From Photobacterium toruni (GTDB lineage Bacteria > Pseudomonadota > Gammaproteobacteria > Enterobacterales > Vibrionaceae), in assembly GCF_024529955.1 (NCBI RefSeq), contig NZ_AP024854.1:2108001-2172000 (forward strand): a stretch of DNA of 64,000 nucleotides. Reading direction: 5' to 3'. This document shows, piece by piece, positions 1-7,730 of this stretch; the first letter of the stretch is position 1, and the number at the start of each line of letters is the position of its first letter. The notes beneath the pieces were generated by a model that did no database searches, was not told the origin of the DNA, and worked only from the letters and a program-made list of their open reading frames with translations. Both the position numbers and the translations under genes were made by a program.

Positions 1-879
1 CTAGGCGTATTTGAGCAAGTTGTTGTTTCTGGAAGTTTTTCACAAGCAGCAAAAGCATTAAACATGGCTCCATCATCCGTAACACGAAACATTGATAAGC
101 TTGAAAGCAAGATCAAAACGACCCTGTTTAAACGCAGCACGCGCCAATTAATATTAACGGAAGATGGTCAATATTTTTATCAGCAGTCAATTAAAATACT
201 TGAGCAATCTCGAAATCTATTATCAGAAATGCAAGGAAATAATAATACGCCAGAAGGTACTTTACGTATTTCGGTATTTGAAACCTTTGGTAATATTTAC
301 CTTACGAAACTAATACCTGATTTTTTAAAACGTTACCCTAAAATAAATATTGAATTAGAATTAGATAATAATCTGGTTGATTTAAACAGTGATAATATAG
401 ATATTGCTATTCGTATCGGTACACCTATTGATAGTAATCTTAAAGCGCGACACCTTCTTACCAATACCACCTCTTTAGTTGCGACACCTGAATATATTAA
501 AAATCACCCTCAAATTAATACACCACAAGATCTAAAGGATCATAACTGTCTAATTATCAGTCATGAACGTCAACGAACGAATTGGTATTTTAATTCAAAT
601 AATACCCTCGCTAAAATATCAGTAACAGGTAATTTAGCATCTAAAGGTGGCTCACCGTTATTAAATGCCGCATTGCAACATCTTGGCGTATTATTATTAT
701 CTGATTGGATGATTAGGCCCTATATTGACAGCAAAGAATTAGAGATCTTATTACCTAAATGGACCGTGACACATAATGAAAACACCAGTGGTGAAATTTA
801 TGCGGTGTACAAGAGCGCCCAATATCTAAAACCACAGATTAGAGCGTTTCTTGATTATTTAGCCGAACAGTTACGATAA
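1..879 (+). CDS. LysR-family transcriptional regulator (5' end outside window)
   Basis: The reading frame is open from base 1, so the true start lies upstream; 292 residues are visible. The first part is a LysR winged helix-turn-helix (GSFSQAAKALNMAPSSVTRN, then a wing ending LTEDGQYFYQQS). It is followed by the two-lobed periplasmic-binding-like effector domain that family members use to sense a small molecule (TLRISVFETFG, then DIAIRIGTP). It converges with the PACE efflux gene, stops 7 bp apart. LysR regulators often sit beside PACE genes, so control of that pump is a reasonable inference, but the ligand and targets cannot be read from the sequence. An ATG at 64 falls inside the HTH and is not the start. 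Confidence 0.9.
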   Translation, partial: LGVFEQVVVSGSFSQAAKALNMAPSSVTRNIDKLESKIKTTLFKRSTRQLILTEDGQYFYQQSIKILEQSRNLLSEMQGNNNTPEGTLRISVFETFGNIYLTKLIPDFLKRYPKINIELELDNNLVDLNSDNIDIAIRIGTPIDSNLKARHLLTNTTSLVATPEYIKNHPQINTPQDLKDHNCLIISHERQRTNWYFNSNNTLAKISVTGNLASKGGSPLLNAALQHLGVLLLSDWMIRPYIDSKELEILLPKWTVTHNENTSGEIYAVYKSAQYLKPQIRAFLDYLAEQLR

Positions 880-886
880 CTAACCA

Positions 887-1336
887 TTACTCATGTCCAG
901 CGGCTGCGGTAGTCATCGCATTGTTAGTTTGAAAGACTAAATCAAACAATAAGGTAAATATAAACGTATAGATTAAGAAGAAGACTAATATTGCCATTTC
1001 CATACTAATGGCTTTAATCAAACTAACATCATACCACCACATATAAAGTGGGATCGTAAATAAAAATAGACCAAGCTCAAACAAAATAGAATGAGCTAAT
1101 CGAACGTAGAGTGTTCGTTTTTTAATATGCAGTTTAGTTTCAATTAATTCAAAGCAAGAGTTAAAGGCGTAATTCCAAAGCAATGCTATTGTTGACACCA
1201 TAAAGGCAACAGGCAGTGAATTGGACGATTCACCATGGTTGAGCATCGCTAATAAGAAAGTACTTAATATGATCGCAAGTATTTCAAAAGAGACAGCATA
1301 AACAAGCTTTCGTGAACGAGGTGCGAGAACAATCAT
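887..1336 (-). CDS. PACE-family multidrug/biocide efflux transporter
   Basis: This 149-residue inner-membrane protein has four predicted transmembrane helices, the normal size for the proteobacterial antimicrobial compound efflux (PACE) family. Those proteins form two tandem bacterial transmembrane pair domains and export cationic biocides by proton exchange. Family signatures are visible: FE in helix 1 (VSFEILAI), WNYAFNSCFE near residue 54 and RLAHSILFE near residue 79, which give the repeated R-x-x-HA-x-x-FE and WN-x-x-FN patterns. It converges with the LysR gene. Substrate is unknown; the family call is firm, the drug specificity is not. Confidence 0.85.
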   Translation of the reverse strand: MIVLAPRSRKLVYAVSFEILAIILSTFLLAMLNHGESSNSLPVAFMVSTIALLWNYAFNSCFELIETKLHIKKRTLYVRLAHSILFELGLFLFTIPLYMWWYDVSLIKAISMEMAILVFFLIYTFIFTLLFDLVFQTNNAMTTAAAGHE

Positions 1337-1548
1337 TAAACATACCTTATGCTTAAATCCGGTCCGCCCCGGGAATTATTCTGGCAATGTAAGCTACGGT
1401 TTCTGCTTAGAATTTAATTCTAATTAAGTCGTATAAAAAAGCAAACATATTTACTCATTTAATTGAAAAATATCATTTTTTATAAAATACACGATCTAAT
1501 GATACATTCATTATTATTAATGTGATCACGATCGTAGTCGCCTGAAAT

Positions 1549-1740
1549 CTATATGTTGGTTATTTTTCGGCGTGATAATATTTTATGGAATAGATCAATT
1601 TGTTTATTTGATAACTCACCATAATTAATGAGTGTTTGATTAAGACTACTCACATAATCACGTTCCCAATGAGTTAAACATTCAGAATGTAATAATAACA
1701 CGGTATTAATTTTATTTATTAACGCTATATTCCTTTTCAT
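1549..1740 (-). CDS. small hypothetical protein (63 aa)
   Basis: I do not recognise this protein. The start chosen is an internal ATG (MKRNIALINK) preceded by a short purine stretch (GGAT); the frame also stays open to 1797 with a hydrophobic extension. It is mostly helical, begins basic, and has no signal peptide or membrane span. It stands alone in AT-rich DNA with no operon partner, upstream of the lysine-rich small gene on the other strand. It may be a genuine small gene or chance ORF; only the plausible ribosome-binding site supports it. Confidence 0.35.
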   Translation of the reverse strand: MKRNIALINKINTVLLLHSECLTHWERDYVSSLNQTLINYGELSNKQIDLFHKILSRRKITNI

Positions 1741-2015
1741 ATTATATCCAACGTATATACCTATAATGAATTTTATTTCCTTGAAGAATATTAACATAAA
1801 ATTGCTATCATTAATCTGTTAATATTTTATATAAATACAAACAAAAATAATGACGCAATCACGATAACACATAAAAATGAGATTTTTGTTTGCACAAATG
1901 CCATTGCATTTTTAGCTGGTAAGCGCATATTAAACGCAGGTGATATCAAGTGAATATCACTATTTAACATGTCGTTGGCCAAACTGACCAACCTCAACAA
2001 TTAGAGGTTAGTGTT

Positions 2016-2129
2016 ATGAGTAAGTCGCTAGATACCAAGAAAGGTAATAAAAAACCATCTTTAACGACAAAAGAGAAAAAAGCTAAAAAATTAGCTAAAA
2101 TCACTAAAAAAATAGCCGCTAACAGTTAA
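2016..2129 (+). CDS. 37-residue lysine-rich small protein
   Basis: This is a very short, highly basic protein: it starts MSKSLDTKKGNKK and runs through KEKKAKKLAKITKK to a TAA stop. It has a good ribosome-binding site (AGAGG, 9 bases before the ATG) and is followed 18 bp later by a strong hairpin, so it looks like a complete one-gene transcription unit. About 40% of residues are lysine, with no membrane span. I recall similar short lysine-rich proteins starting MSKSL in related gammaproteobacteria, but no function is known to me. Nucleic-acid or ribosome binding is only a guess from the charge. Confidence 0.6.
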   Translation: MSKSLDTKKGNKKPSLTTKEKKAKKLAKITKKIAANS

Positions 2130-2146
2130 GGTTAGGCCGCTATTAG

Positions 2147-2183
2147 CAAAGCTTCTAATACATCATAGCGATTAGAAGCTTTG
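2147..2183. terminator. 13-bp perfect hairpin behind the lysine-rich gene
   Basis: The arms CAAAGCTTCTAAT and ATTAGAAGCTTTG match perfectly around an 11-base loop, 18 bp after the small-protein stop codon. The tail is AT-rich but not a clean T-run, so this may be a weak terminator or an RNA-stabilising 3' stem. Confidence 0.6.
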
Positions 2184-2764
2184 ATAATTATATTTCGTAA
2201 ACTGTTTTCAACTTTTCTGTTCTATCTGCCTTTCACGCTAAAACGTCATATCCTTCGCTGTAATATATTATTTAATTGATATCTATTAATTTCACTTCAA
2301 CGTCAGAACCTGTTTATATAAGCTCTAATATAAAAGTATCACCTCAATTTATTAATTATAATAAAATCAGAAGTGTAACGCAGGTTATTATCCGTCATCT
2401 CGGAAGAGAGGCACGAGCTATCCGTGATCTATTCATTACGCGCTTAAGCATTAAAGGGGCTAATGAAGATGGTTATTGTATGGTGATCACACTAATTTAG
2501 AAAAGTTACTAACACGGAAATGCCCCTTTATTAGCTAGACCTAATACTCATTCATATCGTATTAACGTGATTTTGGATTAGTTTTGTTTCCCATTTGTAT
2601 TTAATAAGGCTTATTAAATACATTTCTTACTTTCTACATTTCCAATAAACACTTTGAAACAAAATAATGAAATTAAGTTTATGATTTTTGTGAGTTAAAT
2701 GGAATATAATCAACGGGTCATATGAGTGTTTGTGCGTAAAAGTAAGAATGCTTATTAAAACACT
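2184..2764. other. AT-rich intergenic region before the cassette array
   Basis: No convincing gene is present. There is a TTG-initiated 74-codon frame (2276-2500) with no ribosome-binding site. A perfect 12-bp hairpin lies at 2596-2622 (TGTATTTAATAA, 3-base loop). The seven bases GTTAAAT occur at 2694 and again at 2765, where the first cassette begins; the 71 bp between them might include an attI-like or degraded attC site, but neither could be assigned. No integrase gene is seen. Confidence 0.5.
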
Positions 2765-2859
2765 GTTAAATTGCTAATGGAGTTCTGAGTATCCGAAATG
2801 TTTTAGTAACTGATCGTTCAGTAGCAGAATTTGGCTTAACTTTCGATTCAGAGATAACT

Positions 2860-3477
2860 GTGATTACTAATTTACTTGAGCAAAGTGAATCATGCTTTGA
2901 GTACTACTTTAGTGAACCTGACAAACAAAAATATAAATGGGTGCAGGAATTCACATTTATGACCATAGAATCCCTTGTGACAGCAACAAGGCTATTGATT
3001 GAAGGGCATATTAATGCCTCTGGAAATACTATGAGAATTTCCTATGAATCTCTATGTTTAGCAATACTCCTTAGTGCAGAGAACAATGTAATAATTGATA
3101 AGGGTAAAAATGCAAAGCCAGTCAATTTTTACAAGTCCTATGAACAAGGAAAGAATAATACAAAAGCTCATAGAGCCATCGATAATGTTTTATCGAATGC
3201 TGATACTTTAGGTTTAATAGAGGGGCATAAGTGGCTCAAGCAAGCTAAGAATTTTTATAATGGTTATAGTCACGCATCAATAATGACAATGGGTTCATTG
3301 ATGTTACCTTCTGGAAAACCAATTATTGCAGGTGGTTTTTATAAGGAGAAATTAGACCTATATAAGGATCATCTTAAGTTTATTATTAGATACGCAAATC
3401 ATTTACCTAGGCTTATTGAGGTAATCGCGTTGCGCAATTTAACAAGCGCTTTAAACGGAACTAAAAAAGTTGGTTAG
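2860..3477 (+). CDS. integron cassette protein 1, unknown function (205 aa)
   Basis: I do not recognise a family. The GTG start follows a weak purine stretch (AGAG); no ATG lies between the cassette boundary and this point in frame, although the frame is open from 2770. The protein looks soluble and mostly helical, with a central stretch TRLLIEGHINASGNTMRISY and a later NGYSHASIM segment; the helical, His-containing pattern loosely recalls HEPN-like proteins, but the key motif is not secure. Its 3' end runs into the first attC site, as is usual for cassette genes. Expression would depend on an upstream or internal promoter that I cannot identify. Confidence 0.75.
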   Translation: MITNLLEQSESCFEYYFSEPDKQKYKWVQEFTFMTIESLVTATRLLIEGHINASGNTMRISYESLCLAILLSAENNVIIDKGKNAKPVNFYKSYEQGKNNTKAHRAIDNVLSNADTLGLIEGHKWLKQAKNFYNGYSHASIMTMGSLMLPSGKPIIAGGFYKEKLDLYKDHLKFIIRYANHLPRLIEVIALRNLTSALNGTKKVG

Positions 3478-3537
3478 GTTTCGCTTCGCTACACATTATA
3501 GCCCCTCATTTTAGTTCCGCTTAACACGGCGTTAGTT
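3437..3537 (+). repeat. attC site of cassette 1 (VCR-like)
   Basis: This runs from R'' ATTTAAC to the core GTTAGTT. The arms AACAAGCGCTTTAAACGGAA and TTCCGCTTAACACGGCGTT fold together with bulges, and ACGGAACTAAAA pairs with TTTTAGTTCCG. The ends resemble Vibrio-type attC repeats. It overlaps the last 41 bases of the cassette 1 gene. Confidence 0.85.
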
Positions 3538-3551
3538 CGTAAGGAGATTCA

Positions 3552-4160
3552 GTGGAAGAAGGCATGGTAGAACTAGCAGCTTGGCTAGATCCAAAGGTGG
3601 TCGTACCCGCTATTGGCGTGGTTCTTGCCTCAGTAATAGTTCCTATTTTGTTGCATTATTTAAAAGCAAGGAGGGAGCGGGAAGATAAAATCCTAGAAAT
3701 AAGGACGAAGATTTACACCGAGTACTTTAAGAAATTTGAAGAAGCGGCTGTTGGTGTTGGAGTTGATTATGAGGAGTTCTCGAAGGTGACATTGCGTAGT
3801 GCATTCCGAAATCTTCTTGAATCAGAAAACTCTCCTGATGCCATTATTAAATTTCAAGATGAAGTTGGTAAATTTCCACAGCAGATTTATGATTCTTACA
3901 GAAAGGTTACCGAAGAAGTTACATCACTGAAAATACTGGGATCTGATAAGCTCTTTCAGTTGACCTCCGAATTTGAGCTACTTAATCAAGAAATTCTGGA
4001 TATGTCTTCCAAGTGGCTAGGTGAGATGCAGCATGTGATTACGGCTCCAGACTTAGAAGCGCCAATTGCGAAGGAAATGAAAGCTAAGGGGCTACGGGCC
4101 AAGAGCCTCAAAGACGAAATCATTAAGCAAATGCGTTTAGAGCTGAACCTAGGAAAATGA
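3552..4160 (+). CDS. integron cassette protein 2, membrane-anchored, unknown function (202 aa)
   Basis: Start GTG at 3552 is set by a strong AAGGAG six bases upstream, immediately after the attC core; an ATG four codons later is the alternative. Residues about 15-38 (KVVVPAIGVVLASVIVPILL) form a single transmembrane segment, followed by a basic stop-transfer (KARREREDK) and about 160 residues of charged helix that should lie in the cytoplasm. No family is recognised. The TGA stop overlaps the R'' end of the second attC. The organisation (anchor plus long helical domain) fits a membrane-tethered effector or sensor, but that is inference. Confidence 0.8.
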   Translation: MEEGMVELAAWLDPKVVVPAIGVVLASVIVPILLHYLKARREREDKILEIRTKIYTEYFKKFEEAAVGVGVDYEEFSKVTLRSAFRNLLESENSPDAIIKFQDEVGKFPQQIYDSYRKVTEEVTSLKILGSDKLFQLTSEFELLNQEILDMSSKWLGEMQHVITAPDLEAPIAKEMKAKGLRAKSLKDEIIKQMRLELNLGK

Positions 4161-4243
4161 ACTAACAATCGCAGACACAGCAACGGCTTTTACATTGCGG
4201 CAGCGCCTTCATTACAAAGCCGCACGTGCTGCGGGCGTTATGT
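4160..4243 (+). repeat. attC site of cassette 2
   Basis: This runs from R'' AACTAAC at 4160 to the core GTTATGT at 4237. The inner arms CGGCTTT and AAAGCCG pair, and GCAGACACAGCA faces TGCTGCGGGC near the ends, giving the imperfect cruciform typical of attC. Its R'' is the exact complement of the core that opens cassette 2. Confidence 0.85.
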
Positions 4244-4278
4244 ATTAGAGCTATATTAGCAGTTTATATTTAGAGGTT

Positions 4279-4794
4279 ATGATGAAGAATCCATTTTGGT
4301 TCAATATTATTCAGCAATGGAAGCTTATGGGGAAAGGGGATTATGGGGTTACGTTTCCTTTTTTAATGGGGGCTCTAGCGTACAAGAGTACTGAGGAAAC
4401 TGACATTTCAAGTGTGTTTCAATCAATAATCAATGAACCTGTTGACGGATTCTACAGTGAGGTTCGTTGGTGCGAAAATATAGATGAGCCAGTTATTTCA
4501 ATAGTAAAACTTGAAAATATCACCAAGGTGGCGATTAAAGCTGGTTTTTCTGCTCGTGGCGCAGACACTACATCGTTAGCATTCACTGAAGACTTAATGT
4601 CATTTTTTCACTTGGATTGCAAAACGGCAGATGAATGCTTATCTAAGCTGATTTTCTATACTGGGAAGTTTGTAAGCAACGGACAATATTCTAATCAACT
4701 GAACCGAAAGAAGTTTGAGCGCGAGTTTGCGCCATTTTCTGCTGACGATATTCAGTTCATAGAAGATGTCCGTGCATTAACAGATGAAACATAA
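4279..4794 (+). CDS. integron cassette protein 3, unknown function (171 aa)
   Basis: Two adjacent ATG codons (4279, 4282) follow AGAGG; either can start translation. The protein appears soluble and mixed alpha/beta, opening MMKNPFWFNIIQQWKL and ending FSADDIQFIEDVRALTDET, with no signal peptide or membrane span. No family is recognised. The TAA stop lies inside the R'' core of the third attC, a compact arrangement seen in integron cassettes. Independent of the upstream cassettes in sequence. Confidence 0.75.
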   Translation: MMKNPFWFNIIQQWKLMGKGDYGVTFPFLMGALAYKSTEETDISSVFQSIINEPVDGFYSEVRWCENIDEPVISIVKLENITKVAIKAGFSARGADTTSLAFTEDLMSFFHLDCKTADECLSKLIFYTGKFVSNGQYSNQLNRKKFEREFAPFSADDIQFIEDVRALTDET

Positions 4795-4843
4795 CAGATA
4801 AGGATATGTGTCGCGCAGTCGACACCTATCCGAAGTGTTGAAC
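4789..4843 (+). repeat. attC site of cassette 3 (short, 55 bp)
   Basis: This runs from R'' ACATAAC to the core GTTGAAC (a full GTTRRRY match). The arms GGATATGTGTCG and CGACACCTATCC pair with one mismatch. At 55 bp it is near the short limit for attC, unlike the 101-bp first site. Confidence 0.8.
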
Positions 4844-5034
4844 AAGCCCGAGCAGCTTTATATAAATAAATATTGCGAATATCATGAAAGGTGATACTGA
4901 AAAGAAGCCGAGTGTTTTCCTTATATTTTCTAATACCTACCAGCTCAAATGGGTAAACTGCCAAACACGTTTCTGTCCACAAACTAGTTACAACAAAAAT
5001 AAAAGCAATTAGCTCTACAATACGCTAATAGTAG
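4844..5034. other. non-coding remnant after the cassette array
   Basis: No intact gene is seen. On the minus strand a frame (4982 down to about 4840) and, one frame over, a short hydrophobic stretch starting MIFAIFIYIK read up to the attC 3 site. Together they look like a frameshifted fragment of a small membrane-protein gene, possibly a decayed cassette. No further GTTCAAC end was found to close a fourth cassette. Confidence 0.35.
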
Positions 5035-5085
5035 ATTCCCTATCTCGTTCGTAACCTCACTGTAGGGAATGACGCGGGGGAGGTT
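5035..5085. repeat. palindromic intergenic repeat
   Basis: ATTCCCTA at 5035 and TAGGGAAT at 5063 are inverted 8-mers. A second pair, AACCTC at 5053 and GAGGTT at 5080, interlocks with them, so two alternative hairpins are possible. The ATTCCC...GGGAAT pattern is like dispersed REP-type elements of marine gammaproteobacteria. The rest of the gap to the 4.5S gene (5086-5323) shows nothing else. Confidence 0.45.
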
Positions 5086-5323
5086 CCGTGGTTAGGTAAC
5101 GCTTGGATCACATAGTATTTGAATCACACATGACGCTTAGATTAAATAGCGCTTGTACGCTTACAGGTCTAAATATGTGAGTAGTTTGGTAGTTTGAAGA
5201 TTATAACGGAGTATTTATTATTACGAGCAATAAAAAAGCAAAACAATAATATTGAACTACACTGTAAGGAGTGAATTAAAATGTATCTTTTTGATAAGGA
5301 AAGATATTTCTCAAACGCTAGAT

Positions 5324-5440
5324 GGGTGGAAGCTCCCACCAGCCACATCCCGGCACACACGACGCCTGCTGCGGTTGCTCCCTTCCGGGCCTGGCCGAGT
5401 TCACAGGTTAGTGTTGCGGGAGGACCAATAGGAGCCTCCA
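5324..5440 (-). ncRNA. ffs: 4.5S RNA of the signal recognition particle
   Basis: Read on the minus strand, the sequence matches bacterial 4.5S RNA along its full length of about 117 bases. The 5' arm is GGAGGCTCC, followed by CCTCCCGCAAC, the conserved Ffh-binding region GGCCCGGAAGGGAGCA, then GTGTGTGCCGGGATGTGGC and the closing 3' arm GGGAGCTTCCACC. It forms the long hairpin that binds Ffh and targets nascent membrane proteins to FtsY/SecYEG. As in enterobacteria it neighbours atl and tesB. Predicted proteins on either strand here are artefacts of this RNA. Confidence 0.96.
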
Positions 5441-5472
5441 TAGATTCTTTGTCTCTTTCGAGAACGGGAAGG

Positions 5473-5501
5473 ATTATCTATTAACCCCGCCAATAATGCA
5501 A
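5473..5501 (-). promoter_or_regulatory. sigma70 promoter of ffs
   Basis: On the minus strand: -35 TTGCAT (5501-5496), a 17-bp spacer and -10 GATAAT (5478-5473). Transcription should begin near 5466, about 26 bases before the mature 5' end, so the RNA needs 5' processing as in E. coli. The GC-rich stretch after the -10 box is typical of stable-RNA promoters. Confidence 0.75.
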
Positions 5502-5590
5502 GCTGTTATCTTTCTATTTTATTCAACTGCCGATTATTCACTCAAAACAAGGCAAATAGTAAGAATTTCAAACTATTGCCTATTGAAATG

Positions 5591-6328
5591 TTATTCATCT
5601 TCCTCTTCAGGATCATCTAATAACGATTCTCCTAATAATCCCCCGCCTAATATTAATAGCCATGAGACTAAAATCGGATTCTCTACACTAAATTGTGGTA
5701 GTACAACTAAAGTCGCAAATCCAATAGCAGGTAACACACAAGCTAATCGAGGGATCCAATCTTGATGTTTTACTTTAATAAGGCTTTGTAACGCAGCAAT
5801 TAAACCTGTAACACATAAACCAACTAATGCAGCAGCTTCCATACCACCAAGCCATAGTGGAAATACAGCAAACAGTGGCCACCATGTATTACCCGCAATA
5901 GGACGCCAACAACGAGCAGCATACCAAATGACGCCAATAGCAATAATTTGAATTACCGTTGCGCTAATACTTCCCTCAAGTTTGCCCTCTCCTTGTAATG
6001 CCATCAGCCCAACATTCATAGAGAGCACAATTGATACCATTAATGCACCAAGTTGCCAGCAGCCTTTTGAAGATGAACAAATCATAAGAATTGGCAGCAT
6101 CATAAATAAGCTAATGGATAGCGCGAGTGGTTGCTCAGGTAACATTGCCCCATACGCACCTAAACCGCAGAGTAATAGCCAACCTGCAACACCACTTTGA
6201 GGCAATAACCACAAAGCTGGAATTGCAAGTGCTAACACTGGTAGCTCTCCTGCCGTTGGACCAAGAGCACTAACACCTAATACCGTTAAAATTAAGGTAA
6301 CGGTAACCAATGAAGCCGCATACAACAT
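5591..6328 (-). CDS. polytopic inner-membrane protein, unknown function (245 aa)
   Basis: The start is fixed by AAGGAGGTG five bases before ATG at 6328 (MLYAASLVTV); an upstream frame extension lacks such a site. The protein is very hydrophobic, with roughly eight transmembrane segments, small cytoplasmic loops and an acidic C-terminal tail (DDPEEEDE). I do not recognise a family and see no catalytic motif. It sits between ffs and atl, a position where enterobacteria have no such gene, and is divergent from atl across 88 bp. Confidence 0.8.
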   Translation of the reverse strand: MLYAASLVTVTLILTVLGVSALGPTAGELPVLALAIPALWLLPQSGVAGWLLLCGLGAYGAMLPEQPLALSISLFMMLPILMICSSSKGCWQLGALMVSIVLSMNVGLMALQGEGKLEGSISATVIQIIAIGVIWYAARCWRPIAGNTWWPLFAVFPLWLGGMEAAALVGLCVTGLIAALQSLIKVKHQDWIPRLACVLPAIGFATLVVLPQFSVENPILVSWLLILGGGLLGESLLDDPEEEDE

Positions 6329-6416
6329 GGCAACACCTCCTTGCGTTATCCTGTTGTCTAAAAAAAGAGAGCCGCTATTATTTACTAAGCACATTATTTA
6401 ACGACTACTTATAAAT

Positions 6417-6725
6417 ATGGACGACTTTTCCAATCAAATCTATAGCCAAGTCTACCAAATTCCATTTGGACGGGTTGCTACCTATGGCGACATTGCCAAA
6501 TTTGCAGGTTATCCTGGCTATGCTCGCCATGTCGGACGCTTGATGGCAACCTTACCTGAAGGCTCAAAAATACCTTGGCATCGCGTAATTAATAGCCAAG
6601 GGCGCATTTCATTAAAAGGTGATGCATTAATAAGACAAATTGCAGCATTACGGGCCGAAAACGTTGCAGTATCTGACCTTGGACGTCTATCACTACGCTA
6701 TTATCGCTGGCAACAGCACCCATAG
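6417..6725 (+). CDS. atl: alkyltransferase-like protein (DNA base-flipping protein)
   Basis: This 102-residue protein has the O6-alkylguanine DNA alkyltransferase fold, including the recognition helix region ([11 protein letters not shown]). The active-site PCHR is replaced by PWHR (IPWHRVIN), so it cannot accept an alkyl group. Such proteins bind O6-alkylguanine, flip it out and hand it to nucleotide excision repair. The gene lies beside tesB, matching E. coli ybaZ-tesB. The ribosome-binding site is weak. The ATG at 6417 gives the normal family length. Confidence 0.92.
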   Translation: MDDFSNQIYSQVYQIPFGRVATYGDIAKFAGYPGYARHVGRLMATLPEGSKIPWHRVINSQGRISLKGDALIRQIAALRAENVAVSDLGRLSLRYYRWQQHP

Positions 6726-6789
6726 GCATATTGGCAGCAACCCAAAATCAGCATACCATTCCCTTAGTTTTTATTTTTCAGGATGTACC

Positions 6790-7647
6790 ATGAGCAAACA
6801 ATTAGATGAACTACTAACTCTACTGCAATTAGAGCAAATTGAACGTGAACTCTTTCGAGGCCAAAGTGAGAACTTAGGTTTGCCACAGGTATATGGCGGT
6901 CAAGTTATTGGGCAGTCTTTATCTGCAGCACAACAAACGGTAGATCCAGAGCGTCATTTACACTCATTTCATAGTTATTTTCTTTTACCTGGTAACCCAG
7001 AAAAACCCATTATCTATGATGTTGAAACACTACGTGATGGTCGCAGTTTTAGCACTCGCCGTGTAAAAGCGATTCAAAATGGTCGCCCTATTTTCTATTT
7101 AACCGCATCTTATCAAGCAGATGAACAAGGCTTTGAACATCAATCTACAATGCCTAATGTGGTGGGTCCTGAAGGCTTAGCCTCTGAAAGTGATTTGGTT
7201 GAATCAATCGCACAATATTTACCGCCAAAGATTGTTGAAACGTTTGGTCATCAACGTCCCATTGAAGTGCGCCCTGTCACGGTAGTGAATCCCTTAAAAC
7301 CGACAATTGAAGAACCAAAACAATATTTGTGGATCAAAACCAATGGTGAAATGCCAAATGATTTGAGTATTCATCAATATATGTTGGCTTATGCGTCTGA
7401 TTGGGGATTTTTAACTACGTCATTACACCCACATGGAGTGACGTTATTTAGCCCGAATATGCAGGTGGCTACCATTGACCATTCAATGTGGTTCCACCGT
7501 CCATTTAAGGTAGATGAGTGGTTACTGTATGTCATTGATAGCCCATCAGCTAGCGGTTCTCGCGGTATTGTTCGCGGTGAGATTTATAATCAGCAAGGAC
7601 AATTAGTGGCATCAGCGGTTCAAGAAGGATTGATTCGTCAGCGTTAA
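6790..7647 (+). CDS. tesB: acyl-CoA thioesterase II
   Basis: This cytoplasmic enzyme hydrolyses medium- and long-chain acyl-CoA to free fatty acid and CoA. At 285 residues it matches E. coli TesB. It has two fused hotdog domains: the N-terminal one includes FRGQSENLG and VYGGQVIGQ, and the C-terminal one carries the catalytic Asp in YASDWGFL and the Gln in SAVQEGLI. The start at 6790 ([20 protein letters not shown]) is chosen because the open frame upstream overlaps atl and is not protein-like. It lies 64 bp after atl and may share its transcript; a strong terminator follows. Confidence 0.95.
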   Translation: MSKQLDELLTLLQLEQIERELFRGQSENLGLPQVYGGQVIGQSLSAAQQTVDPERHLHSFHSYFLLPGNPEKPIIYDVETLRDGRSFSTRRVKAIQNGRPIFYLTASYQADEQGFEHQSTMPNVVGPEGLASESDLVESIAQYLPPKIVETFGHQRPIEVRPVTVVNPLKPTIEEPKQYLWIKTNGEMPNDLSIHQYMLAYASDWGFLTTSLHPHGVTLFSPNMQVATIDHSMWFHRPFKVDEWLLYVIDSPSASGSRGIVRGEIYNQQGQLVASAVQEGLIRQR

Positions 7648-7675
7648 GTTATTACTTACTTATAGCCACACTAAT

Positions 7676-7723
7676 AAAAATAACCCCGAGCCACTATATA
7701 ACTAATGACTCGGGGTTATTTTT
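7676..7723. terminator. bidirectional terminator between tesB and decR
   Basis: ATAACCCCGAG and CTCGGGGTTAT form a perfect 11-bp stem with A/T runs on both sides. It therefore serves tesB on the plus strand and decR on the minus strand. Confidence 0.9.
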
Positions 7724-7730
7724 AGTATTA

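Larger units (their letters stand above)
2765..4843 (+). mobile_element. array of three integron gene cassettes (no integrase in window)
   Basis: Three head-to-tail units, each one gene on the plus strand followed by an attC site. The core bases at the start of each unit (GTTAAAT at 2765, GTTAGTT at 3531, GTTATGT at 4237) are exact reverse complements of the attC R'' bases at the end of the same unit (ATTTAAC at 3437, AACTAAC at 4160, ACATAAC at 4789). This is what circular cassettes look like after insertion at a GTT core. The array ends with GTTGAAC at 4837. The units are about 766, 706 and 600 bp. No intI gene or cassette promoter is recognisable, so this is a cassette cluster lacking its integrase within view. 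Confidence 0.85.

Noticed and set aside
2276-2500. 74-codon frame before the cassettes
   Set aside because: It starts with TTG, has no ribosome-binding site and no in-frame ATG until the last six codons; no recognisable protein features.
4752-4982. 76-codon minus-strand frame across the third attC site
   Set aside because: Its second half is the inverted-repeat DNA of attC and the antisense of cassette gene 3; at most the first half is a decayed gene fragment.
5169-5484. Reading frames of 90 and 67 codons on both strands
   Set aside because: They lie across the 4.5S RNA gene and have no ribosome-binding sites.
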